Source: Sulfurospirillum deleyianum DSM 6946
GTDB taxonomy: Bacteria; Campylobacterota; Campylobacteria; Campylobacterales; Sulfurospirillaceae
Reading direction: 5' to 3'
Length of the DNA stretch: 64,000 nt
Assembly: GCF_000024885.1 (NCBI RefSeq)
Contig: NC_013512.1
Location: 248,001 to 312,000 of the forward strand
The position numbers and the translations under genes were made by a program. Below, one piece after another: positions 8,377 to 17,377 of the stretch. The notes below the pieces were generated by a model. It did not search any database. It saw only the letters and a list, made by a program, of their open reading frames with translations, and was not told the DNA's origin. Position 1 is the stretch's first letter; each line of letters begins with the position of its first letter.

Positions 8377-10641
8377 ATGTACAATCAAAAACGCAGGGAT
8401 TTTTTCAAAATTGCCACATCCACAGCACTCCTTCCTAGCGGTTTGAGCGCTCAGGGACTTTTAGGTGGGGAAGATAAATCCATCCGTTCCCTCTGTGAAA
8501 TGTGCAGTAGCCGTTGTGCGATGGAAGCACGTGTGAAAAATGGCAGAGTGGTTTCAGTGCAGGGCAATGCGTACATGAAAGAGATGGAAACCTCTTTGTG
8601 CGCAAGAGGGGTGGCGGGTATTTCTCAACTTTACGATACGCAAAGGCTCACACAACCGCTGATTCGCATGGGAAAACGGGGTGAAAACAGGTGGCGTGCG
8701 GTGAGTTTAGAAGAAGCGCTATCGTACATTGCCAATAAACTTAGCGATTTGAAAAAAAACTATGGGGCTAAAAGCGTTATCTTCTCCTCTAAAACAGGAG
8801 AGTCGTACGATATGTTACGCTCTTTTGCTTATGCGTTTGGCTCACCCAATGTATTTTCTCACTGGAGTTCGTGTCCGATTGCGATTGAGAGTGCGTTTGA
8901 GCATACGTTTGCAGAGCGATTGGAGCGGGATTTTGAAAACGCCAATTATATTATCAATTTTGGGCATAACCTTTTTGAAGGGCTGGATATTCCTTTAACC
9001 AAAGCAATGGCACGTTTTGCCTCCAATCCGTCTAAAAAATTGGTGGTGCTTGATCCACGTTTTTCGGTAATGGCATCGAAAGCGGATGAGTGGTATCCCA
9101 TCAAGGCGGGAAGTGATTTGGCGTTTGTTCTGAGCCTTTTACATGTATGGATTCGTGATGGAAAATACGACAAAGCGTTTGTTAAAGAGTACACGGTAGG
9201 ATTTGAAAAACTAGCCGATTCACTTAAAGAGCTTACCCCACAATGGCAAGAGTCTTTCACTTCCATCCCTGCACGGGTAGTGGAGAGAATTGCGCATGAA
9301 GTGTATGAGGCTTCCCCTCGGTGTATTTTGGACTGGGGGCACAAAGCCACCACGTCTCCTTCGGAGTATCAGCGAAGCAGGGCGATTATTATTGCGAATG
9401 TTTTAATGGGAAATGTGGAAAAACGAGGGGGTATCTACTTTGTAAAGAGTGCGGAGCGTATCAATGCCTTATCTAGGGAAAAGCGTGTTCCAACGCTCAA
9501 CAACGCTTACCCTAGAGTGTTTCCAAACGAAGAGCGTTTAGAAGGAGCTGGACAAAAGGGAGCGTATGCTTTTACATCTCAAGAACACGGCGTGTTGCAA
9601 GCCATTCCTGAGGCGATACTGTCGCAAAAACCTTATGCCATTAAAGGATGGTTTTTAACCCGTCACAATCCTCTCATTACCCTTGCGCATCCGCAAAAAA
9701 TGAAAGAGGCGATGGAAGCTTTGGAATTGATTGTGGTGAATGATATTTATCTGAGTGAAACAGCGATGATGGCAGATGTGGTTTTGCCAGAAGCCACTTA
9801 TTTGGAGCGGGATGAGGGTGTTCGTGACCAGAGTGATAAGGTGCCGTGTTATACGATGCGAAATCGTGTGATTGTTCCTTTGGAGGGGACAAAAAGTGCT
9901 TTAGAGATGCTAAGAGCTTTGGCACATACCATGGGAATAGATGGGCATTATGCGTGGCGTACAATAGCAGAACTTCGTGCCTATCAAGCCAAAGGCGTGG
10001 AAAATGTCTTAGAGACACTTTTGCGCAGAGGTGTGGTGCAATTTGGGATTCCTGAGCTTTTTATGCGAGAGCCAAAAGATGTGAGCATTTTTATGGAGCG
10101 TTTTCCTAAAAGTCAACTATTTTTAGATAAAGATGGTGTGTTTGGAAAGGTGCTTAAAACCTTATCAACGCCTTCGGGAAAGATAGAGCTTTTCTGCGAA
10201 GCCATTGAGGCGCAGTTTAGCGGTTATGGTACACCACAGATGGTGGATATGGATGTGACGCAAGGGTATCCTTATGTGCTGATGAGTGGTAAAAGTGCCA
10301 TTCATACCAATGGGCATACTCAAAATGTTCCCTATTTGCATCAACTGATGTCTGATAACCCTATTTGGATGCATCCTCAAACAGCCAAAGCACATGGTCT
10401 CAAAATGGGAGAGACATTTTATATCGAAAATGGCATTGCTAAAGAGAGGGCAACGGCATTTATCACAGAGGGAATTCGCCCTGATACCCTGTTTGCGTAT
10501 ATGGGCTTTGGAAGAGAGGCTCCTGCTTTAAAACGGGCGAACGGCAAAGGGCTTAATCCCTCAAAACTACTCTCTTTACGCAGTGCGCCTGTGTGTGGAG
10601 CGATGATCAGTAATGTGGGTGTGAAGATTTCAAAAGTGTAG
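8377..10641 (+). CDS. Polysulfide/thiosulfate reductase-type molybdopterin catalytic subunit (second copy)
   Basis: 754 residues, a diverged paralogue of the protein at 1598-3892. The Tat signal is KRRDFFK (residues 5-11). Cys40, Cys43, Cys47 and Cys75 keep the C-x2-C-x3-C-x27-C cluster site, and Cys166 in HWSSCPIAIES is the likely Mo ligand. The active-site surroundings differ from the first copy (HWSSCP against HEATCP), so substrate or affinity may differ. The start codon lies inside a TTACATGTAC copy of the window-wide palindrome, and AAAGGG upstream serves as ribosome binding site. Downstream psrB- and psrC-like genes follow at 8 bases and by overlap. Thiosulfate, polysulfide or another sulfur oxyanion are all possible substrates. 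Confidence 0.88.
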   Translation: MYNQKRRDFFKIATSTALLPSGLSAQGLLGGEDKSIRSLCEMCSSRCAMEARVKNGRVVSVQGNAYMKEMETSLCARGVAGISQLYDTQRLTQPLIRMGKRGENRWRAVSLEEALSYIANKLSDLKKNYGAKSVIFSSKTGESYDMLRSFAYAFGSPNVFSHWSSCPIAIESAFEHTFAERLERDFENANYIINFGHNLFEGLDIPLTKAMARFASNPSKKLVVLDPRFSVMASKADEWYPIKAGSDLAFVLSLLHVWIRDGKYDKAFVKEYTVGFEKLADSLKELTPQWQESFTSIPARVVERIAHEVYEASPRCILDWGHKATTSPSEYQRSRAIIIANVLMGNVEKRGGIYFVKSAERINALSREKRVPTLNNAYPRVFPNEERLEGAGQKGAYAFTSQEHGVLQAIPEAILSQKPYAIKGWFLTRHNPLITLAHPQKMKEAMEALELIVVNDIYLSETAMMADVVLPEATYLERDEGVRDQSDKVPCYTMRNRVIVPLEGTKSALEMLRALAHTMGIDGHYAWRTIAELRAYQAKGVENVLETLLRRGVVQFGIPELFMREPKDVSIFMERFPKSQLFLDKDGVFGKVLKTLSTPSGKIELFCEAIEAQFSGYGTPQMVDMDVTQGYPYVLMSGKSAIHTNGHTQNVPYLHQLMSDNPIWMHPQTAKAHGLKMGETFYIENGIAKERATAFITEGIRPDTLFAYMGFGREAPALKRANGKGLNPSKLLSLRSAPVCGAMISNVGVKISKV

Positions 10642-10649
10642 GGTAAGAG

Positions 10650-11216
10650 ATGGGAAAAGCGTATCGGTTGATTTACGATGAAAATGCCTGTATTGGGTGT
10701 CAAGCGTGCAGTGTGGCGTGTCGTGTGGAGCATGGTGTGCCAGAGGATTTTTTTAGGCTTCAAGTACGTATGGAGCTTAAAGGCACTTTTCCAAATCTAG
10801 GTATGCACTATGAGCGCATGGCGTGTGTGATGTGTGAAAATCCCCCATGTGTCAGCGTTTGCCCGACCTTTGCCTCGTTTCAAGATGCACAAGGATTGGT
10901 GCATATTGATGAGCGAGTGTGTATTACATGTAAATATTGCATTTTAGCCTGTCCTTACCATGCACGTTTTGTCAATCCTATAAAAAATGTGGTTGAAAAG
11001 TGTGATTTTTGTTATGACACAAGGCTTTCTAAAAAACTTTTACCTGCGTGTGTGAGTATTTGTCCAACCGAAGCGCTGACATTTGGCGATATGCATGAAG
11101 CCCAAAGTGAAGTGCATTGTCTCTCCATGCGTGAGGTTTTGATTTTCCCTAAAGCGCATCTTCAAACAAAACCCAAAGTCGCCTTTATTCCCAATCGAAA
11201 AGGGGTCAAATCATGA
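10650..11216 (+). CDS. Four-cluster ferredoxin-type subunit of the second Psr-like enzyme
   Basis: 188 residues with the same four-cluster pattern as the first PsrB: CIGCQACSVAC, CVMCENPPCVSVCP, CITCKYCILACP, then CDFCYDT and CVSICP. One cluster-binding segment (ITCK) is encoded by a copy of the TTACATGTAA palindrome at 10924-10933, so the word overlaps cysteine ligands without harming the motif. The stop overlaps the next start as ATGA. Confidence 0.9.
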   Translation: MGKAYRLIYDENACIGCQACSVACRVEHGVPEDFFRLQVRMELKGTFPNLGMHYERMACVMCENPPCVSVCPTFASFQDAQGLVHIDERVCITCKYCILACPYHARFVNPIKNVVEKCDFCYDTRLSKKLLPACVSICPTEALTFGDMHEAQSEVHCLSMREVLIFPKAHLQTKPKVAFIPNRKGVKS

Positions 11217-12181
11217 CACCAATTTGGGGCAGTGTGGCACAGTATGAGATGATTCATTGGTCGTGGGCGATTGCAGTCTATCTTTTTCTAGCAGGGCTTA
11301 GTTCAGGCTCTATCATGGTCGCTCTTCTTGTAAAATGGAACCGCCATGAACGCAGTAACTCCTCGATTTGGGATGCGATGATTAAATCAGGTGCGGTGGT
11401 CGCCCCTGTGGCAATTTTTCTAGGTCTGCTTCTTTTAGTAGTCGATTTGGGGCGTCCTCTTTCTTTTTATTGGCTTTTGATTCGCTACAACATTACCTCG
11501 GTGATGAGTTTGGGGGTACTTTTTTTACTGCTTTATACGCCTATTGTGGTGGTGTTTATGCTCTTAGTCTTTGAGCGTACGGTGATTAAATATACCTTTT
11601 TATCGCCTTTGGTGGCTTTGATTCAAACGGTGAAAGAGCTACACTCGTATGCAAAAGTGATTGAGTATTTTCTTTTTATTACGGCGTTGTGTATTAGTTC
11701 TTATACGGGATTTTTACTCTCTGCTTTGTATGCGATTCCTTTGTGGAATAGCCCTGTTTTACCTATTTTATTTTTGACTTCAAGCCTCTCTTTAGGGATT
11801 GCGGTGAACATTTTAACAGGACTTCTTTTTTTTAAAAGTACGATGAATGCCGAGAGCATCAAATACCTTTTGGTGCTGGATTTGCGGGTTATTTTAACGG
11901 AGTTGCCACTCTTAGCCCTTTTATTTATTGGGATGGTTTACGCAGGGGAAGAGTCCGCACAAGCGGCAAAAGCAGCGCTTTCACAAGGCTTTTGGGCAGG
12001 ACTTTTTTGGATAGGGGTGATTGGTGCAGGACTTGGTTTGCCTTTGCTGACTGTTATTTTCGCACTCAAAAGTCATGTATATCGTTTGCATTATGTTGTG
12101 ATTAACTCGATGGTAGTGATTGCAGGGGTGCTTATTCTTCGCTATTATATTGTCTATGCAGGGCAAATTTATTTAGGATAG
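11213..12181 (+). CDS. NrfD/PsrC-family membrane subunit of the second Psr-like enzyme
   Basis: 322 residues, about eight helices, opening with HWSWAIAVYLFLAGLSSGS, nearly the same as the first copy. It is expected to oxidise menaquinol at the inner membrane and pass electrons to its Fe-S partner. Three bases separate it from the response regulator gene, so structural and regulatory genes appear to share one transcript. Confidence 0.9.
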   Translation: MTPIWGSVAQYEMIHWSWAIAVYLFLAGLSSGSIMVALLVKWNRHERSNSSIWDAMIKSGAVVAPVAIFLGLLLLVVDLGRPLSFYWLLIRYNITSVMSLGVLFLLLYTPIVVVFMLLVFERTVIKYTFLSPLVALIQTVKELHSYAKVIEYFLFITALCISSYTGFLLSALYAIPLWNSPVLPILFLTSSLSLGIAVNILTGLLFFKSTMNAESIKYLLVLDLRVILTELPLLALLFIGMVYAGEESAQAAKAALSQGFWAGLFWIGVIGAGLGLPLLTVIFALKSHVYRLHYVVINSMVVIAGVLILRYYIVYAGQIYLG

Positions 12182-12184
12182 GGC

Positions 12185-12856
12185 ATGAAAATTTTATTGT
12201 TAGAAGATGATTATAACTACAACGAAAGTATCAAAGAGTATTTGGAACTTCTAGGCTATGAGGTGGATGCTTTTTTTGATGGCGAGAGTGCGTTGGATGC
12301 GATTATGCAAAAGACCTACTATCTCTTTTTACTCGATGTCAAAGTGCCTAAATTAAATGGTCACGAACTGATAAAATACATCAAAGAGGCGAACATTACC
12401 ACACCCATTATTATCATTACCTCTTTGGTGGATATTGACAATATCGCTATTGGGTATGAGCTTGGGTGTAATGACTATCTTAAAAAGCCTTTTGAGCTTA
12501 AAGAGTTAGAACTGCGTGTGAAAGAGTTGATTAAGAAGCATTACCAAACCAGCTCCGAGAGTGAGTTTACACTCGCATGTGGGTATATCTTTAACTTTGA
12601 GACAGGAGAGCTTAAAAAAGAGGATAAAACGATTGTGACGTTTACCTCAAAAGAGCAAGATTTGGTGCGTTTTTTGATTCGTCGAAAAAACAGTTTTTGT
12701 GATATTGAGATGATTCGTGAAAACGTGTGGGAAGGCAAAGAGATAAGCTATGCAGACATACGAATGTATATTCGAAAAATTAGACTGAAAGTAGGAGATG
12801 AGCATTTCATCAAATCATCCAGAGGCTTAGGATACAAAATCGATGTTGTCTTATAA
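12185..12856 (+). CDS. OmpR-family response regulator
   Basis: 223 residues. Receiver domain 1-115: acidic pair Glu7-Asp8-Asp9, phospho-acceptor Asp51 in LFLLDVKVP, ITS switch residue, and the conserved Lys in LKKPF. The C-terminal winged helix (about 125-220) ends SSRGLGYKI, the usual OmpR/PhoB end. Its start is 3 bases after the membrane subunit gene and its end overlaps the kinase start by 14 bases. It probably controls one or both psr operons; the tandem repeats at 1531-1552 are a candidate site. Confidence 0.93.
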   Translation: MKILLLEDDYNYNESIKEYLELLGYEVDAFFDGESALDAIMQKTYYLFLLDVKVPKLNGHELIKYIKEANITTPIIIITSLVDIDNIAIGYELGCNDYLKKPFELKELELRVKELIKKHYQTSSESEFTLACGYIFNFETGELKKEDKTIVTFTSKEQDLVRFLIRRKNSFCDIEMIRENVWEGKEISYADIRMYIRKIRLKVGDEHFIKSSRGLGYKIDVVL

Positions 12857-14024
12857 CCCACTGCGTTTGGTTTTTGTTTATACCCTTCTTGTTATGGCAC
12901 TTTTTTGTGTGCCCAGTTACTTTGCGATTCAAAGTACCATTATGGAAGAGAAGTATAAAGCTACGCACGAATTGGTTGAATGGATAGGCAACCATGAAAA
13001 AACGATTTTTGCAACGCCTTCGTTTGAAATTCCTCGTAGTGTGCGTTTTCATATCAATATTTACGATGACAGGCATGCATTGTTGCATTGTGATATCACT
13101 GAGCCTTTGAATGATTTGGATTTTAGGGTGCGGTTTATTTATCCTTTTTTGTACTATCAAAAAGAGGTTAAAACGCCTGAGGGGCTTTACTATTTGGTGG
13201 TGCAACTCCAACTGAATTACGCCAAAATCATCTTTTTAACCACAATGCTTTTTTTTAGTGTGCTTTTTTTGATTTACGTGATGAGTCATATTTTTATCAA
13301 CTCCAGTATCTATCCTTACCGTAAAACGCAACAATACATGAACGATTTTTTTAACGATTCGATGCATGAGCTTAAAACGCCTTTGGGTGTGATTAACATC
13401 AATGTTGAACTGCTTTCGCATTACAGTGCTCCTTCCAAGCATCTTCAACGCATTAAAGCAGCCACCAAGCAGATGCAGATGACCTATGAAGATGTGGAGT
13501 ATTACATTAAAAATAAAAAGGTAACCTATAATAAAGAGGTGATTAATCTCTCCGAATATCTTAATTTGCGTATTGCTTTTTTTGAAGATATTGCGATTTC
13601 AAAGTCCATCGTTTTGGTGGCGAATGTAAGTCCTAAAATGATGATTTATATGAATAAAGTAGAGTTGCAACGCATCATTGATAACACACTTTCCAACGCC
13701 ATAAAATACTCTTTTTTTCAAGGCATAGTGGAAATTGGTTTGGTTGAAAAAGATGAGACGCAGTGTATTTTAACGATTCAAGATTATGGGCAGGGCATTA
13801 AGGATTTGTATAAGGTTTTTAAACGCTTTGAGCGGGAAGATTCAGTGCAGGGTGGTTTTGGATTGGGGCTTAATATCGTCCATAATATCTGCAATAAAAA
13901 CGACATTGACATCGAAATAGAGTCGTATGAAAACAAAGGTTCACGCTTTACTTACATTTTCAAACGGGATAAAAAGAAACTGCTGGATTTTGTTGAAGCA
14001 GATGAGAAAAAGGGTCTTTCATGA
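12843..14024 (+). CDS. Membrane sensor histidine kinase
   Basis: 393 residues with two membrane helices (about 5-25 and 120-145) enclosing a roughly 95-residue periplasmic sensing domain. The phospho-acceptor is His175 in SMHELKTPLG. The ATPase domain has the N box NTLSNAIKYS, GQGI and GFGLGLNIV. It is the cognate kinase of the overlapping upstream regulator. The last codons overlap the next gene by 4 bases. The signal is unknown, but operon context suggests a sulfur compound or the redox state of the enzyme. Confidence 0.92.
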   Translation: MLSYNPLRLVFVYTLLVMALFCVPSYFAIQSTIMEEKYKATHELVEWIGNHEKTIFATPSFEIPRSVRFHINIYDDRHALLHCDITEPLNDLDFRVRFIYPFLYYQKEVKTPEGLYYLVVQLQLNYAKIIFLTTMLFFSVLFLIYVMSHIFINSSIYPYRKTQQYMNDFFNDSMHELKTPLGVININVELLSHYSAPSKHLQRIKAATKQMQMTYEDVEYYIKNKKVTYNKEVINLSEYLNLRIAFFEDIAISKSIVLVANVSPKMMIYMNKVELQRIIDNTLSNAIKYSFFQGIVEIGLVEKDETQCILTIQDYGQGIKDLYKVFKRFEREDSVQGGFGLGLNIVHNICNKNDIDIEIESYENKGSRFTYIFKRDKKKLLDFVEADEKKGLS

Positions 14025-14869
14025 AAGAGAAAAAGTTTTTTTTAAGTGCGACGCTGATGTTGCTTTTTGGCGTTATTATGCTCTTTTTGTATCAAAAATC
14101 AATGGCATATGAAGAGGAAGAGGCGTTGCAAAAGCAGATGGACTCTTTGCTGTTGACCCTGCACACGAAAATTAAAGAAACAACAACGATTTCGCTCGCT
14201 AGTTCAGTGGTTTTGGCAAAAAATCCTTATGTCCTTGCCTGCTTGAGAGAGCAAGATAAAGAGAAGTGTTTGGACTACTTGATAGAGATTAAAAATACCC
14301 TTGCGTATGCTAATGTTTTTGAAAATGCCCGTTTTCATCTTCATACCAAAACGTTTAAGAGTTTTATGCGGTTGTGGGATTATAACAATCAAGCGCTTGA
14401 TGATTTAAGTGCTTTTCGCCATGCGTTAGAGAAAATCAAGGAAACAAAGTATCCGATGGATGGGGTTGAAATCGGGCGACATGGAATGTTTTTGCGTGCG
14501 ATTGTGCCTGTTATTGATGCGCATGAGTATCTAGGAACGCTAGAAACAGTGGTTGATTTTAAGGCGCTGAGTGATTATTTTAGTAAAGATGGTGTGACGT
14601 TTTATGTACTGATGAAAAATGAGTACCGCTCCATCGCCAATGCGATTGTGTATGATGAAAAGCTCTCGTTAGATAACTATACGATTGTCAATCAATCTTT
14701 CAATGGACTCTATTTTATTAAAGAGATGAATTTTCAAGGTACGGGTTATGTCAAGCGAGGTGACCACTACGTCCTTTATACACCGATTATGGATTTGAAT
14801 GGCGAAAATGTAGGGTTTTTTGTTTTAACATGGAAAGAGAGTCTCTCCTTAGCCTCGTTTAAAGGCTAA
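14021..14869 (+). CDS. Periplasmic Cache-like sensor protein with no output domain
   Basis: 282 residues: one N-terminal membrane helix (about 8-27) and then a periplasmic domain to the very end. The pattern FHLHTKTFKSFMRLW with DDLSAFR matches the double-Cache sensory modules found in epsilonproteobacterial chemoreceptors and kinases. There is no HAMP, kinase, MA or DNA-binding part, so it cannot signal alone. Translation is coupled to the kinase by a 4-base overlap. The likely role is a ligand-binding partner of the kinase. A simple binding protein is an alternative. Confidence 0.7.
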   Translation: MKEKKFFLSATLMLLFGVIMLFLYQKSMAYEEEEALQKQMDSLLLTLHTKIKETTTISLASSVVLAKNPYVLACLREQDKEKCLDYLIEIKNTLAYANVFENARFHLHTKTFKSFMRLWDYNNQALDDLSAFRHALEKIKETKYPMDGVEIGRHGMFLRAIVPVIDAHEYLGTLETVVDFKALSDYFSKDGVTFYVLMKNEYRSIANAIVYDEKLSLDNYTIVNQSFNGLYFIKEMNFQGTGYVKRGDHYVLYTPIMDLNGENVGFFVLTWKESLSLASFKG

Positions 14870-16124
14870 GGTTTTTTCTCGCTTCATTTCGGATTCTATC
14901 CATGCCCATGTAAAATTCTTTCATGAGTACTAAAAAGAGATAATCCCCAAACTCTGTGGTGACAATGCTCTCTTTATTCTCTTTAATCGCTTTAGCAAAT
15001 TTAAGCGCCATCAGCTCTTTTTTAAGGGCATCTTCGATTTTGATGCCAAACATTATTTCAAATTTTTTCTTTGAGAGTTTGCCGTTGAAAAGATCAACCA
15101 TCAAGCGATAGTACATACGAGAATTTGCCTCAAAGGTACGCTCTTTAACCACCGCACTTTTTCTCTGTGCAATACATTCTGCGTATTTATCAAGCGCAAA
15201 TTCGTTATGGTAGAGGGTGTTGTTGATAAAACTAAACGAGCCAGAGCCCACACCTACATACTCTTCATTGTCGATGACGTACTCATCAAAAATCGCCTCT
15301 TTCTCTTTGGAAAATGACCAACCATGACGAGAGGGGTAAGACTTTTTAAGAGACTCTTTGATGATGTTAAAAAACTCATATTCATTGGTAAGGCTAAATT
15401 TCCCTAGGGTTTTAGTCACACTGCTTTTGACCATAGATGAGGTCATCAGCGGGTAAAAACTGCTCTGCTCAGGTGAGAGTTTTGTCAATGTTTCAATATC
15501 GTACAAAAGATTTTCCTTGCTTTGATTAGGAAAATTAAAAATCAAATCCACACTGGTAATTGGTAAAATACCGAGCATGGAGGCAATTTTTCGGTACACC
15601 TCTTCGCCTGAGCCAAATTTTTCATAGCGTCCGAGTTTTTTCAAAAGTGTGTCATCAAAGGTTTGAACACCCACAGAGAGGCGATCGACCAAACCATCGA
15701 GGCGAAGCACGGTTTTGGGTTGAATGTGGTTAGGGTCACTCTCACAGGAAACATGCTTAATGTCAAAGAGTTTTTTCACCAGTTCAATGGTTTGAATCAG
15801 CTCTTCTTCATCAATGAGCGGTGTTCCTCCCCCAATGACAAGGTAGTTAAAACGATAGCCAAGTGCTTTTACATGTAAAATCTCTTCACGCAAATGTTTA
15901 AAGTAGTGGGTTGCTGCCTCTTTGGTGTAGTTAAATTTGTTAAAGGAGCAGTAGGGACAAAACATGGTACAAAAAGGCACATGAATGTACAACAGATACT
16001 CTTTATCTTCAGGCGGTGGCGGCAATCTATCAGCAGGCTTTTTTACATGTAAATAGTGTTTGGTGTATTGGTGCATAAAATAACTGGTCGCATTGGTGAT
16101 AATCTTAACGTTGTTTTCTCTCAT
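14859..16124 (-). CDS. HemN/HemW-family radical SAM protein
   Basis: 421 residues. HVPFCTMFCPYCSF carries Cys52, Cys56 and Cys59, the C-x3-C-x2-C site for the radical-SAM [4Fe-4S] cluster, followed by the GGGTP SAM-binding motif. The C-terminal domain resembles HemN-type proteins. Those act in oxygen-independent coproporphyrinogen oxidation or as heme chaperones. The fourth Cys of true HemN (C-x-C) is replaced by C-S-F, which favours the HemW/HutW side. It converges on the Cache gene with an 11-base overlap. Two copies of the TTTACATGTAAA word lie inside (15869, 16042). Confidence 0.82.
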   Translation of the reverse strand: MRENNVKIITNATSYFMHQYTKHYLHVKKPADRLPPPPEDKEYLLYIHVPFCTMFCPYCSFNKFNYTKEAATHYFKHLREEILHVKALGYRFNYLVIGGGTPLIDEEELIQTIELVKKLFDIKHVSCESDPNHIQPKTVLRLDGLVDRLSVGVQTFDDTLLKKLGRYEKFGSGEEVYRKIASMLGILPITSVDLIFNFPNQSKENLLYDIETLTKLSPEQSSFYPLMTSSMVKSSVTKTLGKFSLTNEYEFFNIIKESLKKSYPSRHGWSFSKEKEAIFDEYVIDNEEYVGVGSGSFSFINNTLYHNEFALDKYAECIAQRKSAVVKERTFEANSRMYYRLMVDLFNGKLSKKKFEIMFGIKIEDALKKELMALKFAKAIKENKESIVTTEFGDYLFLVLMKEFYMGMDRIRNEARKNLSL

Positions 16125-16383
16125 AATCTCTTTCCTCTTTTACGCTTACTGTGTGCATTATAATGCGTTTGTGTGATATTTCGAAGGTGATGAATGTCAC
16201 AGCTTCTTCACTCTTGACTTACGGTAGCTCTTTAGTACCATTTTTTAAGAAATTTTTTCATTTCTCTTTGGGCATTATAAAGGGTAAGCGTAATTTTTAT
16301 GTAAATAAATGGTAACACAGAAAAAAAGGAAAAACGGGGGAAGAACGTTTTACATGTAAGGCTACACTCTATAATCCTAAATT
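16125..16383. other. Intergenic stretch without a gene
   Basis: 259 AT-rich bases between two minus-strand genes. It holds one copy of the iterated palindrome followed by GGCT (16349-16364). I see no convincing terminator, promoter or coding frame. Confidence 0.5.
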
Positions 16384-16695
16384 TTATGAAACGGCATTGT
16401 TTTCTTCTCGTAAGCGTTTGAGTTTGGTATCGAGTAAAAAAGGGGCAAAGGGAATCAGTGAACAGGCGAAACAAAAAAGGGAAAATTTTAATTCCCATTG
16501 GTAGCGCATGGAAGCGTGAAAAAGTGAAGCGACAAAGAGAATGAACAAAACACCGTGCGTCATACCAATATAGCGTACTAACGTGGGGTCTCCTGCGATG
16601 TACTTAAGTGGCATGGCAATGCCAATTAACACTAAAAAGGAGACTCCATCCATCGCACTAAAAAGGCGCACTCTTGTTAAGCTGTTTCGTAACAT
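16384..16695 (-). CDS. DUF3817-type small membrane protein
   Basis: 103 residues with three hydrophobic helices. RVRLFSAMDGVSFLVLIGIAMPLKY, then HGVLFILFVASLF, match the pattern of DUF3817 (YdzA-type) proteins, quoted here only in short parts: SAMDGVSFLVLIGIAMPLKY and GMTHGVLFILF. Function unknown. The start ATG follows AAGGAGT. An open frame on the same strand at 16232-16498 overlaps it out of register and looks like noise. Confidence 0.75.
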   Translation of the reverse strand: MLRNSLTRVRLFSAMDGVSFLVLIGIAMPLKYIAGDPTLVRYIGMTHGVLFILFVASLFHASMRYQWELKFSLFCFACSLIPFAPFLLDTKLKRLREENNAVS

Positions 16696-16781
16696 TATTT
16701 AACTCCTTGACGAAAAAAGTATCATAGCCAAAGAGATTAAATTGTTGTTAAATAGAATCTTCCGCACAGTGAAAATTGAGT

Positions 16782-16819
16782 TATAATGAAGCCAGAAAAT
16801 CTTTACATGTAAAGGAGAA
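16782..16819 (+). promoter_or_regulatory. Promoter -10 and palindrome-derived ribosome binding site
   Basis: TATAAT at 16782-16787 is a consensus -10. The TTTACATGTAAA word (16802-16813) runs directly into AAAGGAG, so the 3' arm of the palindrome forms part of the Shine-Dalgarno sequence for the ATG at 16823. Confidence 0.6.
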
Positions 16820-16822
16820 AAA

Positions 16823-17320
16823 ATGAAGGCGTTAAAGTATTTTTTCATGGTTTTACTGATGAGTGCATCCATGCTTTTTGGGGCTGATTTTGGTTGGATG
16901 TCAGGGCTTAATACACGTTATGAGTCTAATCCAACAGGTCTTCGCTCAGGGCTTAATGAGCGTTTTAATGTGGGCGATGCAGTCATTTCAAGCGTCGTGA
17001 AAAGTGTGGCAAAACCTGCTGATGCGTATATGATTTTGAAATTAGCAGAGATGTCAGGTTTGAGTTCAGGTGATGTGTTGAAACGTTATGAGCGAGATAA
17101 GGGCAAAGGTTGGGGTGCTTTGGCGCAAAGTTTGGGGATTAAACCAGGTTCGCCTGAGTTTAAAGCACTAAAAGCTGGGCACGATATGGACGCTGTTTCA
17201 AAGAAAAATGCCAAAGATAAAAAAGACGCCCGTGAAAAGTCAAATGAAAAATCCAAGGCTAAAAAAGATAAAGCGGATGATTTTTCGGACAAATCCAAAG
17301 GCAAAGGCAAAAACCAATAG
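16823..17320 (+). CDS. Exported protein of unknown function with lysine-rich tail
   Basis: 165 residues. Signal peptide 1-20 (MKALKYFFMVLLMSASMLFG, likely cut before ADFG). A central region (about 50-115) contains KGWGALAQSLGIKPGSPEF, a pattern I have seen in other exported hypothetical proteins but cannot name. The last 45 residues are almost only Lys, Asp, Ser, Gly and Ala, highly charged and probably disordered. A good promoter and ribosome binding site precede it. No function is assigned. Confidence 0.75.
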   Translation: MKALKYFFMVLLMSASMLFGADFGWMSGLNTRYESNPTGLRSGLNERFNVGDAVISSVVKSVAKPADAYMILKLAEMSGLSSGDVLKRYERDKGKGWGALAQSLGIKPGSPEFKALKAGHDMDAVSKKNAKDKKDAREKSNEKSKAKKDKADDFSDKSKGKGKNQ

Positions 17321-17377
17321 CATTTTAAAATTGCGTTAAATCGGTTATAATTGCAAAAAAACTCAAAGGACTTTTCA

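Noticed and set aside
8946-9353. Open frames of up to 135 codons antisense to the second psrA (also 9677-10018, 10419-10763)
   Set aside because: They are opposite a well-supported gene, have no ribosome binding sites and encode no recognisable protein.
1598-12181. The two Psr operons as a recent tandem duplication
   Set aside because: The proteins are clearly diverged along their whole length, including around the molybdenum ligand, so the duplication or acquisition is old.
16232-16498. 88-codon minus-strand frame overlapping the DUF3817 gene
   Set aside because: Same strand, out of register, and its sequence has no membrane or family pattern, unlike the DUF3817 frame.
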